In this document: piece after piece, positions 9,228 to 17,144 of the stretch
Numbering within the stretch: position 1 is the stretch's first letter
Layout: every line of letters starts with the position of its first letter
Assembly: GCA_937893675.1 (NCBI GenBank)
Contig: CALBGI010000068.1
Location: 65,861 to 129,860, forward strand
Source of the DNA: an uncultured Blautia sp.
GTDB lineage: Bacteria; Bacillota; Clostridia; Lachnospirales; Lachnospiraceae
Reading direction: 5' to 3'
Length of the DNA stretch: 64,000 nt
Notes under the pieces: generated by a model
What the model was told of the DNA's origin: nothing
Databases searched by the model: none
What the model saw: only the letters and a program-made list of their open reading frames with translations
Made by a program: the position numbers and the translations under genes

Positions 9228-9847
9228 TCGGAGAGCTGGTCAAACACTTTCCGATAAGGAAAAGATGTGACCCACGCAATTCCGGACACTCCGCAAAACA
9301 GAAAGACAGAGGCAGCCCATCCAAGGGCAGCCGGAGACAGCACTGCCAGCATTACACATAACGCCGGCACAGCGGCAAACATGCCTGCCAGCTGTACGGT
9401 ACAGGGTAAAAACTTCAGGGAAACAAACAATGCATTGGCCAGGGTATTGCGAAGTGAATTTTCAAACCAGGCCTGAAGCGCAAACGCATACAACGTGATC
9501 AAAAGCCATATGGTTCCGAAAATCCCGCCCAGGAACACTAAAAGACTGTGATTCTTGCCCAGTACAAAAACATCCGTCCCCCAGACAAGCCATACCGCAA
9601 GCAGCAACAGCCACATGAGCGTAGCGTTCTTAAAATTCTCCCGAAAAGCGGCAAAATAACTTCTTACAATGTAGGAATCTTCTTTGCGTACTCCTTTTAA
9701 AGTCACTGTATACAGCGCGGACAGCGATGCCCCCACTGTCACAATGGGAATACTTGTCAAAAAAAACAGAATGTTCAGCACAATCAGATCCCACAGACGG
9801 TTCAGCCCTCGATAAAGCCATCCGTCCTGATTAAAAATCCGTTCCAT
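9215..9847 (-). CDS. YesL-like DUF624 membrane protein
   Basis: A 210-residue protein with about four to five membrane helices. The N-terminus (NQDGWLYRGLNRLWDLIVLN) is the characteristic start of the YesL/DUF624 family, which accompanies YesMN two-component systems and sugar transporters. Its molecular role is not established. The start has GGGAGAATGCT upstream. It sits 48 bases after the aldolase gene and its 3' end carries part of the operator for the transporter operon, so it belongs to the upstream transcript with the aldolase and dehydrogenase. Confidence 0.88.
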   Translation of the reverse strand: MERIFNQDGWLYRGLNRLWDLIVLNILFFLTSIPIVTVGASLSALYTVTLKGVRKEDSYIVRSYFAAFRENFKNATLMWLLLLAVWLVWGTDVFVLGKNHSLLVFLGGIFGTIWLLITLYAFALQAWFENSLRNTLANALFVSLKFLPCTVQLAGMFAAVPALCVMLAVLSPAALGWAASVFLFCGVSGIAWVTSFPYRKVFDQLSEKSD

Positions 9848-9895
9848 AGCATTCTCCCGTATTTAAAGCCTCCTGAATAGCCATTTTGCTTTGGT

Positions 9896-10813
9896 TCAAA
9901 CGTTCAAAGACGTTTCAAAATCCTCAGTAAAACGTATCAGCTGATGAATTTCAGATACCCCGGTTGCATTTAATTCCGCCGGGCTTTTGGTCCTCGTCAT
10001 AATCGATGAAAAGTTTCCTATCATTCTCTGATAGTACTTTGCATTTACCGGATAAACCTGACGCTCGATCAAAGAAGCTACCGTAAGGAAATCCGCAATT
10101 CTTCGGGCTTCTTTTTTATTGTATTCCTTACACAATTTCACATACAGCTCCGGATGAAAGTTTGCCATAACTCCGCTGTATCCGGAGGCGCCCAGCTCAA
10201 GGGATTCCAAAAGCGTGGACGTATTGGCGTTAAAAAGCTTTAAGTCAGAGCCTTTCACTACCGCCAGCTTTTCTTTTATGTTTTCGATATCACAGCTGGT
10301 ATCTTTGATAAAATAAAATCTTTTGCTGGCAACGCACCATTCCAGCAGCTTCGGACTTATGATCCTCTTATAGGGATAAGGACACTCATAAAATCCAAGC
10401 GGTATGTCCTTGGGTAGCATCTCCAGCAGCTTTTTCAAATTTTCCAGCCATATCTCATCGCTCTCCTCTTCCCTGGCAAGGCGGTTTGTGAGAAGTATCA
10501 GCGCGTCTGCCCCCGTCTCCGCGATGGCGTTCAGCTCCTGTGCCTGCGCCTCCAACGAATCCGAAATATGTCCGGAGGTCACTACCGGCACTCTGCCGGC
10601 AGCCCGTTCTTTTACAAACCGCCCGATTTCTACTCTTTCTTCAAGAGAAAGAAAAAACATCTCGCTGGACTGGCAGTCCGCAAACAGTCCTGCCACACCT
10701 TTTTCAATATACCAGTCTACCAGCTTTCCAAGCGCAGCATAATCTACCTGATTCTGTTCTGTAAATGGTGTCAGCATCACCGGATATACACCATTTGGAA
10801 ATTTGTCTGCCAT
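9896..10813 (-). CDS. DapA/NanA-superfamily aldolase or lyase
   Basis: A 305-residue TIM-barrel enzyme of the class I aldolase family that includes dihydrodipicolinate synthase, N-acetylneuraminate lyase and keto-deoxy-sugar-acid aldolases. The Schiff-base lysine is K170 in FYFIKDTSCD and the proton-relay tyrosine Y142 in GFYECPYPYK. The GTTGE-type motif is replaced by DCQSSEMF near 46-53, so the substrate probably differs from true DapA. The ATG at 10813 is preceded by GAGGAGGAAG. Next to a glycosidase and sugar importer it most likely cleaves a 2-keto-sugar acid to pyruvate; lysine synthesis is less likely. Confidence 0.85.
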   Translation of the reverse strand: MADKFPNGVYPVMLTPFTEQNQVDYAALGKLVDWYIEKGVAGLFADCQSSEMFFLSLEERVEIGRFVKERAAGRVPVVTSGHISDSLEAQAQELNAIAETGADALILLTNRLAREEESDEIWLENLKKLLEMLPKDIPLGFYECPYPYKRIISPKLLEWCVASKRFYFIKDTSCDIENIKEKLAVVKGSDLKLFNANTSTLLESLELGASGYSGVMANFHPELYVKLCKEYNKKEARRIADFLTVASLIERQVYPVNAKYYQRMIGNFSSIMTRTKSPAELNATGVSEIHQLIRFTEDFETSLNV

Positions 10814-10852
10814 AATACACTTCCTCCTCATTCTTATTTTTTGTCCTGCTTC

Positions 10853-11818
10853 CTACAAAGTAACCATATGACAGGGTTCTTTTCCCTCAAACACATCTAT
10901 GATCGCCTGTGCTGTAATTCTTCCGCATCTGTCATAATTCTCATACGATTCGGCCGCCGTATGGGGCGTCCCAATAAAATTCGGCAAAGAAAACAGCGGG
11001 TTTTCAGGGCTTACCGGCTCCTGTTCGTATACATCAATTGCAGCCCCCTTAATCTTTCCGGATACCAGACCGTCGTAAAGCGCTTTTTCATCAATAATCG
11101 GCCCTCTGGCTGTATTGATGATATGTACGCCGTCCTTCATCTCTGCGATCGTTTCCGCATTGATCTTGTGGTAGGTGGAAGGCAGACTGGGTATATGAAC
11201 AGATATGACATCACTGGTCTGAAACAGTTCTTGCTCGGATACGAGCGTTACCCCCAGGCGCTCTGCTTCCTCCTGATTGGGGTACAAGTCATAGGCGATA
11301 AGTCTCGCGCCAAATGGCTGCAGCTTTTCTGCCAACATCCGCGCGATCGCTCCAAACCCCAAAAGTCCTATGGTCATTTCTGTAAATTCATGATATACCG
11401 CCCGCTCCCACTGACCTCTGCGCGTTGTCTCCATCAGTCTGGGAACCATTCGCACAGAACTCAGCAGCAGCGCCATGGCGTGCTCGGAGACAGAATTGCT
11501 GTTTGCGCCCAAACAATTTGTAACCGTGATTCCATGCTCTTTTGCCTTTGCTGTGTCAATATTGTCCACTCCCACGCCAAACCTTGCAATCACCTTTAAA
11601 TGCGGCGCAAGCGCAAATACCTCTTCATTCCACGTATCCACTCCGGCTACAACCGCGCTTATATCCCCCACAACGCCTTTCAGTTCTTCAAAAGTCATAG
11701 GTCTTCCATGTGGGTTTTCTATGATTTCAAAGCCATGTTCCAAAAGCATTTTTTTGCCAGCCTTACAGATTTTGCTGTAGTTTGTCGCTGTAACCAAAAC
11801 CTTCTTTCCTGTGCTCAT
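10853..11818 (-). CDS. D-isomer 2-hydroxyacid dehydrogenase (SerA-like, no ACT domain)
   Basis: NAD(P)-dependent oxidoreductase of 321 residues. The nucleotide-binding fold has GLLGFGAIARMLAEKL around residue 150. The catalytic triad of the family is visible: R in NTARGPIIDE, E in DVYEQEP and H in GTPHTAAESYENY. It is shorter than full SerA and has no C-terminal ACT domain, so a sugar-catabolic role is preferred over serine synthesis. It is the first gene of the locus and follows its own copy of the paired-repeat promoter. With the aldolase 40 bases downstream it probably reduces or oxidises a 2-keto/2-hydroxy acid made from the imported sugar. Confidence 0.88.
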   Translation of the reverse strand: MSTGKKVLVTATNYSKICKAGKKMLLEHGFEIIENPHGRPMTFEELKGVVGDISAVVAGVDTWNEEVFALAPHLKVIARFGVGVDNIDTAKAKEHGITVTNCLGANSNSVSEHAMALLLSSVRMVPRLMETTRRGQWERAVYHEFTEMTIGLLGFGAIARMLAEKLQPFGARLIAYDLYPNQEEAERLGVTLVSEQELFQTSDVISVHIPSLPSTYHKINAETIAEMKDGVHIINTARGPIIDEKALYDGLVSGKIKGAAIDVYEQEPVSPENPLFSLPNFIGTPHTAAESYENYDRCGRITAQAIIDVFEGKEPCHMVTL

Positions 11819-11844
11819 ATTACCTTTTCTCTCCTTTCTGCTTT

Positions 11845-11895
11845 AGTGTAGCACAAACTCAAGTTACTTTTCTTTCAGCAAAACAGTCACTTTTT
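11845..11895 (-). promoter_or_regulatory. Candidate regulator-dependent promoter of the dehydrogenase-aldolase-YesL operon
   Basis: Minus strand: AAAAAGTGACT, 13 bases, AAAAGTAACT, 11 bases ending TGC, then TACACT (11845-11850). Half-sites and every spacing match the module at 9177-9227, while the spacer sequences differ. That is the pattern expected of a conserved binding site rather than a duplicated DNA segment. Confidence 0.75.
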
Positions 11896-11945
11896 CTCCT
11901 TTTCAAACAGGAACCTTACCAAATGCTCTTCTGCCGCAAACGCAA

Positions 11946-11974
11946 ACAGAGCCCCGCTGTCTGCGAGACTCTGT
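11946..11974 (-). terminator. Terminator of the GntR-ABC-pseudouridine synthase operon
   Basis: A 12-bp stem (two G-U pairs on the minus strand) with a five-base loop lies 55 bases past the synthase stop. The following T content is weak (TTGCGTTTGC), so efficiency is uncertain. Confidence 0.55.
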
Positions 11975-12028
11975 CAAATACCTGGCATACTATTTTTTGT
12001 CCTTTTTTACCCACATCCTTTTGGGAAC

Positions 12029-12745
12029 TCAGATTCCCGTCAGGTCTCTGAGCTTCTTCACTTCCTCCGCGGTCAGCTCCCTGCATTCCCCCGGCGCGAG
12101 CTCCGAGGGCAGCTCCAGCGGTCCCATGGAAATCCGTCTGAGATAGGTTACTTTTTTTCCAAGCGCCTCCATCATGCGCTTTACCTGATGAAATTTCCCC
12201 TCACAGATGGTGAGACGTATCTCCGACTGCTCCGCCTGCGCCTTTATGATCTCCAGCCTGGCCGGAAGCGTCCGCCTTTTTTCACCGATATCGACGCCTT
12301 CGGCAAGCCGGCTTACATCCTCCTCTGTCACACACCCCTGCACCACAGCGTAATATGTCTTATCTACATGTTTCTTTGGAGAAAGCAGCTCATGGGCCAG
12401 CGCTCCGTTATCGGTGATCAGAAGAAGCCCTTCTGTATCCTTGTCCAGTCTTCCCACGGGAAACAGTCCTCTGCGTCCTTTGGGCACATATTCCATCACT
12501 GTTTTGTCCCGGCTGTCCTCTGTGGCGCTGACGCAGCCTGCCGGTTTGTGGAGCAGGTAATACACAAACTCCGGCGCCGGCCCCACGGGGCTGCCTTCCA
12601 AGGTCACCTGGTCCTCCGCGGAAACCTTCTGCTCCGGTCTCCTGACTGTCTCTTTGTTTACCTGCACTTTTCCTTTTTGGATCAGCTTTTTGACCTCGCT
12701 TCTTGTGCCGGCTCCGGCATCTGCCAGAAATTTGTCAAGACGCAT
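12029..12745 (-). CDS. Pseudouridine synthase, RsuA/RluB/E/F family
   Basis: Isomerises a specific uridine in ribosomal RNA. An N-terminal S4 RNA-binding domain (MRLDKFLADAGAGTRSEVKK, about 1-60) is followed by the catalytic domain with GRLDKDTEGLLLITDNG, whose aspartate is the nucleophile. I chose the ATG at 12745 because the family begins MRLDKFL; in-frame ATG 12757 and GTG 12769 are alternatives, the latter touching the stop of the ABC permease gene. Position at the end of an ABC transporter operon is unusual and may only reflect read-through. Which rRNA site is modified (RsuA-like 16S or RluB-like 23S) cannot be told. Confidence 0.9.
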   Translation of the reverse strand: MRLDKFLADAGAGTRSEVKKLIQKGKVQVNKETVRRPEQKVSAEDQVTLEGSPVGPAPEFVYYLLHKPAGCVSATEDSRDKTVMEYVPKGRRGLFPVGRLDKDTEGLLLITDNGALAHELLSPKKHVDKTYYAVVQGCVTEEDVSRLAEGVDIGEKRRTLPARLEIIKAQAEQSEIRLTICEGKFHQVKRMMEALGKKVTYLRRISMGPLELPSELAPGECRELTAEEVKKLRDLTGI

Positions 12746-12765
12746 TTCTTTTCCCATTTCCCATG

Positions 12766-14865
12766 TCACTCTCCTGTTTCCTGTGCCTGCAGTTCTTTCA
12801 TCCGCTCCAGCACAAAATCCGGCAGCTTTTCCGCCAAAAGCTGCGCGGTAAAGCCATTGCTGTTTTTCACATAAACATTCGCAAAAATATTTGGCTCATA
12901 TATCTGGATGGCATTCCAGAAGGCGGATGGGCTCAAACTGCTTTTCAGCTTCTCAATCTGCCCTGCATCCTCAATGACATCCGTCTCCTCCTTCAGATAG
13001 GTGCCGTCTTTCGCAAAAACAGAGTATGAAAGCTCTATTCTTTCTATCTCCACCTCCTGCATGGACAGCGGATAACCGGTCTCTTCCAAAAGCGCAACGG
13101 TTCTCTTGAAGGACGGATACACAAACAGCGAGGTACTGTAATCCACCCTGTGGACATCTCCTTCCACCGGAAAACCGGTATAAGTCTGTGCTGCCGGCAG
13201 ATTGCTGTACTCAAAGCTGATCATTGCGCAGGGCGCCTCCTGAAAGTCTTCCGGGCTCACCTCCGCGTAATCCTCTTTGAGCGCCTCCAGAAATACCTCC
13301 TGCTTCTGTTTTTCCTCCTGATACAGAGCTGCCACATGTCCGTTTGCAAAAGATGCCGTCAGCATTGTGAGGTACTGTCTGTCAATGGAAAGAACGCTCG
13401 TTACCTTTTCCAGAAAATCCTCCTGGAAGGTTGTGATTATGGCAATCCTGTGTATCTGCTCCTGTGTGAACGGATACTGGCGGTACACCGTCCTTCCGGA
13501 CTTCAGGGTATATTTTACCGTTATGTACAAACCGTCTATGGACTTCTTTTTCCAATTGTTCAGGGAGGCTTTCAAAATATCATAAAGCTCCGGTGTGATT
13601 TTCTGTGAACGGGTATCAATATATTTCTCATACTCGTCATAATAGCGGATAATATAGCGTCCATCGGGCTGAACCTCCACCGACTGACGGTCTTCCCACA
13701 TCGTGTTCAGATCAAATCCAACCTTCGCAATCTGTTCATATTCCGGAAGATAGGACGCAAAGTGGAACAGATCCTTCTGATAGACAACTGCGCAGAATGC
13801 GATCAGGGCCACACCTGCTGCAAACCAGATTTTACCGCTGAAAAATCCCCAAAAATCCATGCGCAGAATGATCCCTGTGATGCCAAAGCTCATCACCGCG
13901 CCAAATGCCAGTCCAAAAAACCACCATACCAGGGAACTCTCCTGGGAAAATCTTCCATAAAACAGATATCCGGCACCCAGCGCAGCCGGAACCATCACCA
14001 TCAGGCGGACAACCGGCTCCAGATTTCTGTATACCAGCGATTTTTCCGCCCCTTCAGAGGGCCGCTTCACAAATGCCAGCCAGGAAAGCACCACCAGAAA
14101 AACGATCGCGATCATATAGAAAATGACCACGGGCAGGCTGCCGCCTTCTTCTGTCGTCTCGAGCAGTCTTTCCGCCAGTGTCACCGGCGAACCATATTGG
14201 AACAGCACGGAGGTAACCCCGTATGAATAGGGGGACACATTATGATAGAAGGTATCTCGGCAGCAGACCATCAGCTGAGAAAGCATGGGGAAGTAGAGAA
14301 ACACCATCAGCATGCCCAGCACACCCATGAGAACATTCCCTGTGATGGAAATCACAAGCACCCCTGCAAAATACACCAGAAGATAGATCAAAATCCCCAG
14401 CAGCACCGTCATCGCAGCAACTCCCAGCGTTTCCAGACTGAAATAGCCTCTGGCCGCTCCAATGCACACAGCAAAAAAGGCCATCGCCACACTGGGACAC
14501 ACGTAGTAAAGAAATCCCACGTAAACCTTATGCCAGAACATATCCGAACGCTTCACCGGCAGGCTGTGATAATAGTCTACTTTTTTTCGGGAATACAGAT
14601 ACCAAAAACCGCTGGCCGAATTCAAAAGCGCGCTTCCGATCGCCACCAACGTGACCATTTTGAGAATCCGCGATTTCCAGATATCCGCATAGATCACCAT
14701 GGCGGAAACTCCTTTTCCGTAAAAATCACTGGTGATCATGTCCATACTCTGCAGCAGACACACAGGAAACGCAATAAAGCAGGCAATGAAAATGAACCCC
14801 GGAATCCAGATCTGTCCCTTTGATGATATTTTTACATCACTGGCCGAAAAAATTCTTGACTTCAT
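12766..14865 (-). CDS. ABC-2-type membrane protein with long external/C-terminal domain (YtrC/D-like)
   Basis: A 699-residue permease of the class found with YtrA-type repressors. The N-terminal third and a following block contain about nine hydrophobic segments (to about residue 370), including the typical YYHSLPVKRSDMFWHK loop near residue 95. The last 330 residues are soluble and resemble the DUF6449-like tail of such proteins. The start overlaps the ATPase gene by 29 bases, so the two are translated together. Expected role: membrane half of an exporter or immunity pump acting on cell-envelope agents; substrate unknown. Confidence 0.8.
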   Translation of the reverse strand: MKSRIFSASDVKISSKGQIWIPGFIFIACFIAFPVCLLQSMDMITSDFYGKGVSAMVIYADIWKSRILKMVTLVAIGSALLNSASGFWYLYSRKKVDYYHSLPVKRSDMFWHKVYVGFLYYVCPSVAMAFFAVCIGAARGYFSLETLGVAAMTVLLGILIYLLVYFAGVLVISITGNVLMGVLGMLMVFLYFPMLSQLMVCCRDTFYHNVSPYSYGVTSVLFQYGSPVTLAERLLETTEEGGSLPVVIFYMIAIVFLVVLSWLAFVKRPSEGAEKSLVYRNLEPVVRLMVMVPAALGAGYLFYGRFSQESSLVWWFFGLAFGAVMSFGITGIILRMDFWGFFSGKIWFAAGVALIAFCAVVYQKDLFHFASYLPEYEQIAKVGFDLNTMWEDRQSVEVQPDGRYIIRYYDEYEKYIDTRSQKITPELYDILKASLNNWKKKSIDGLYITVKYTLKSGRTVYRQYPFTQEQIHRIAIITTFQEDFLEKVTSVLSIDRQYLTMLTASFANGHVAALYQEEKQKQEVFLEALKEDYAEVSPEDFQEAPCAMISFEYSNLPAAQTYTGFPVEGDVHRVDYSTSLFVYPSFKRTVALLEETGYPLSMQEVEIERIELSYSVFAKDGTYLKEETDVIEDAGQIEKLKSSLSPSAFWNAIQIYEPNIFANVYVKNSNGFTAQLLAEKLPDFVLERMKELQAQETGE

Positions 14866-15742
14866 AGCCCTTCACCCCCGTTTCGCTGATAAAAATTTCT
14901 TCCAAAGTTAAAGGCAGGACTTCGCAGAACAGCGGGTCCTTTGACTGGATCCGCTCCAGGATTTCCAGTCTTGTCCCCCGCGCTGTGATGAGCACAAGCG
15001 AACCCTGATGCTCCATCTTCAGAATATCCAGCTCCTTGAACAGCTCCGTCTCCTGCTCCTTGTTTTTCAGCACACACTGTATCTTTTGGATGTGGAATTT
15101 CATATCCTCCAGATCAGACGAAAGAAGCACACCGCCTTTATGGATCAGACCTACATGGTCACAGATATCCTCCAGCTCCCGCAGATTGTGGGATGCGATC
15201 ACCGGCGCAAAATCCCGGTTCATGATCTCCGCGGCAAACAGGCTCTTTACCGCCTGGCGCATCACCGGATCCAGTCCGTCAAACGTTTCATCGCACAGGA
15301 GGTATTTCGTTCCCGCGCTGATGCCCAGAATTACAAAAAGCTGTTTTTTTACTCCTTTGGAAAAGGTATGGACCTTGCGCTTCTCATCCAGATGAAACTG
15401 TTTCACCAGCTTGTAAAAGCGTTCCATGCGAAAGGTCGGATAATAATTCCGATAAAACTCTGCCATATCAGAAACCGTGTAATTCTGCGGAACATAACTG
15501 TCATCTGAAATGTAAAAGATTTTCTCTTTTATCTTTTCGTTTTCATATACCGCTTCGTTATCAACCAGAATGCTGCCTCCATCCGGCCGAAGGATCCCGG
15601 CGGCCATGCGCAGAATCGTGCTTTTTCCTGCGCCGTTGCTTCCCACCAGTCCAAATACCTCCCGCTCTCCCATGCTAAGCGAAACGTCCCGCACGGCCTG
15701 TACTTTGCCAAATGCCTTACTGCACCCTTTAATCTCGATCAT
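14837..15742 (-). CDS. ABC transporter ATP-binding protein (YtrB-like)
   Basis: ATPase of 301 residues. Walker A is GSNGAGKST near residue 37; the signature motif is the variant FSKGVKKQL common in this subfamily; Walker B is KYLLCDETFDGLDP with the catalytic glutamate. The start at MIEIKG (15742) has AGGAGGAGGG upstream and overlaps the GntR stop (ATGA). The C-terminal 90 residues form an accessory domain. It drives the adjacent large permease and is controlled with it by the upstream repressor. Confidence 0.92.
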   Translation of the reverse strand: MIEIKGCSKAFGKVQAVRDVSLSMGEREVFGLVGSNGAGKSTILRMAAGILRPDGGSILVDNEAVYENEKIKEKIFYISDDSYVPQNYTVSDMAEFYRNYYPTFRMERFYKLVKQFHLDEKRKVHTFSKGVKKQLFVILGISAGTKYLLCDETFDGLDPVMRQAVKSLFAAEIMNRDFAPVIASHNLRELEDICDHVGLIHKGGVLLSSDLEDMKFHIQKIQCVLKNKEQETELFKELDILKMEHQGSLVLITARGTRLEILERIQSKDPLFCEVLPLTLEEIFISETGVKGYEVKNFFGQ

Positions 15743-16110
15743 ATGCCCTCCTCCTGGTAACACGCATGTACCATGTTCCGCACTTCATTTTCGGTGATAC
15801 CAGTCTGGCGTCCTTTTTTTACCAGCTCCCGTATTTCTTTCCAAAAAGTCTCACGGCCGGCCTCCCGGACCCCGCTGCTGTCCGTCACAAAATTTCCTTT
15901 TCCCTTCACGGGATAGATCAGTCCCTGCTGCTCCAGCTCCATATATGCCCTCTGAATCGTGTTGGGATTGATGGATAAATCCATAGCAAGCTGACGTACG
16001 GAGGGAAGCCGCTCGCCCGGCGGAATCGCGCCGCTTAGAATCAGAGTCTGAAACCGCTCCACCACCTGCTCATAAATAGGCCTGCGGTCCTGATAGTCCA
16101 AAATTATCAT
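15739..16110 (-). CDS. GntR-family repressor, YtrA subfamily
   Basis: A 123-residue regulator: winged helix in the first 75 residues (LPSVRQLAMDLSINPNTIQR) and only a short helical dimerisation tail, the hallmark of the YtrA type. It is the first gene of an operon with the ATPase and permease. A near-ideal operator, a 31-bp palindrome, lies 41 bases upstream of its start (16151-16181). By family analogy it represses the operon until a cell-envelope-active compound appears. Confidence 0.92.
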   Translation of the reverse strand: MIILDYQDRRPIYEQVVERFQTLILSGAIPPGERLPSVRQLAMDLSINPNTIQRAYMELEQQGLIYPVKGKGNFVTDSSGVREAGRETFWKEIRELVKKGRQTGITENEVRNMVHACYQEEGI

Positions 16111-16150
16111 CCGGTCACTCCCTTCCAGACATGGTTTTCACTCCAAGCAA

Positions 16151-16181
16151 ATATGTGTATTAATTGTCTTAATACACATAT
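16151..16181. promoter_or_regulatory. Palindromic operator of the GntR/ABC operon
   Basis: Perfect inverted repeat with 13-base arms ATATGTGTATTAA and TTAATACACATAT around a five-base centre. GTGTATTAA...TTAATACAC resembles the GTGTA-N-TACAC type of site bound by YtrA regulators. It lies in the promoter region of the regulator gene, so autoregulation is likely. Confidence 0.8.
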
Positions 16182-16238
16182 ATTACCATAATCTGTTAAA
16201 GAGCACAAGAATAAGTCAAAGGTGCATTTCTAAAATAT

Positions 16239-16907
16239 TTATAAAGTATTGATTTTGTAACCTACTCCGCGCACAGTCTCCACATACTCCCCGGCCTCTC
16301 CGAGCTTCTGCCGGAGTGTTCTGATGTGCACGTCCACGGTGCGGCTTTCCCCGTCGAACTCATACCCCCAGATCTGATTGAGCAGCTGCGTTCTCGACAG
16401 CACGCTTCCGCTGTTTTTCAGGAGCAGGCAAAGCATTTCATACTCCTTTAAGGTAAGGCTCACCGGCTCCTGGTCTACCGTCACCACATGGCGTGCGGGG
16501 CACACGTAAAGTTTTCCCACACGGTATTCTTTTGCCTCGCAGTCCGAGGTTCTCCGAAGCAGCGCGCGGATGCGGGAAATCAGCTCCATCATGCGGAAGG
16601 GCTTTGGTATGTAGTCATCCGCCCCACTGTCAAGTCCCATCACCGTATCATACTCACTGCCTCTTGCGGTGAGCATCACCACCGGAAGGCGCCGGGTATC
16701 CGGACGCACGCGGAGCTTTTTCAAAATGGCAATGCCGTCCTCTTCCGGAAGCATGATATCAAGAAGAACCAGAGACGGCCGCTCCTTTTCCATTGCCTTC
16801 CAGAACAGCGACGGCTTTTCAAAGCCCCTGGCCTCCATGCCCTGGCTGTTCAGCGTATAAACCACCAGCTCCCGGATACTTTCATCATCTTCCACCAAAT
16901 ATATCAT
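16239..16907 (-). CDS. OmpR/PhoB-family response regulator without adjacent kinase
   Basis: A 222-residue regulator starting at MIYLVEDDES. GGAGG seven bases upstream decides the ATG at 16907. The receiver domain has acidic residues at 6-8, phospho-acceptor D50 in LVLLDIMLPEEDG, a threonine in VMLTARG and lysine in IPKPF. The C-terminal winged helix ends in SRTVDVHIRTLRQKLGE and VRGVGYKI. The downstream gene is the unrelated GntR operon and the upstream gene is divergent, so no sensor kinase is next to it. Confidence 0.92.
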   Translation of the reverse strand: MIYLVEDDESIRELVVYTLNSQGMEARGFEKPSLFWKAMEKERPSLVLLDIMLPEEDGIAILKKLRVRPDTRRLPVVMLTARGSEYDTVMGLDSGADDYIPKPFRMMELISRIRALLRRTSDCEAKEYRVGKLYVCPARHVVTVDQEPVSLTLKEYEMLCLLLKNSGSVLSRTQLLNQIWGYEFDGESRTVDVHIRTLRQKLGEAGEYVETVRGVGYKINTL

Positions 16908-17014
16908 TCCAAAGCCTCCATAATTTTTTTCTGTATTTTGAAGCATTTCTTGTCATCTTCGCGTTATAGTATATGAAAGGAACATTAAATTTTGGAGGGG
17001 CATCCTGTTAAATC

Positions 17015-17088
17015 TTTGTAAAATGCCGGCAGGACATTCCAGTTTATCCTTTTTTCATCATATTTTTTGTAAAATTTGTTTGTAAATC
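17015..17088. repeat. Three TTTGTAAA repeats upstream of the orphan regulator
   Basis: TTTGTAAAAT occurs at 17015-17024 and 17066-17075, and TTTGTAAATC at 17079-17088, the last two 13 bases apart, between the divergent regulator and lipid kinase genes. They could be regulator half-sites, but the AT-rich setting makes chance copies possible. Confidence 0.35.
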
Positions 17089-17108
17089 TGAAATATGAAT
17101 GATATGAT
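17080..17108 (+). promoter_or_regulatory. Promoter of the lipid kinase-PAP2 operon
   Basis: TTGTAA, 17 bases, TATGAT, ending 36 bases before the ATG at 17145. Confidence 0.6.
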
Positions 17109-17144
17109 AGGCTTGAATATACAACGGAGATAAATCATGTAACT

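Noticed and set aside
10853..11818. Dehydrogenase considered as serA (serine synthesis)
   Set aside because: No ACT domain, no serC/serB nearby, and placement behind a sugar-locus promoter favour a catabolic role.
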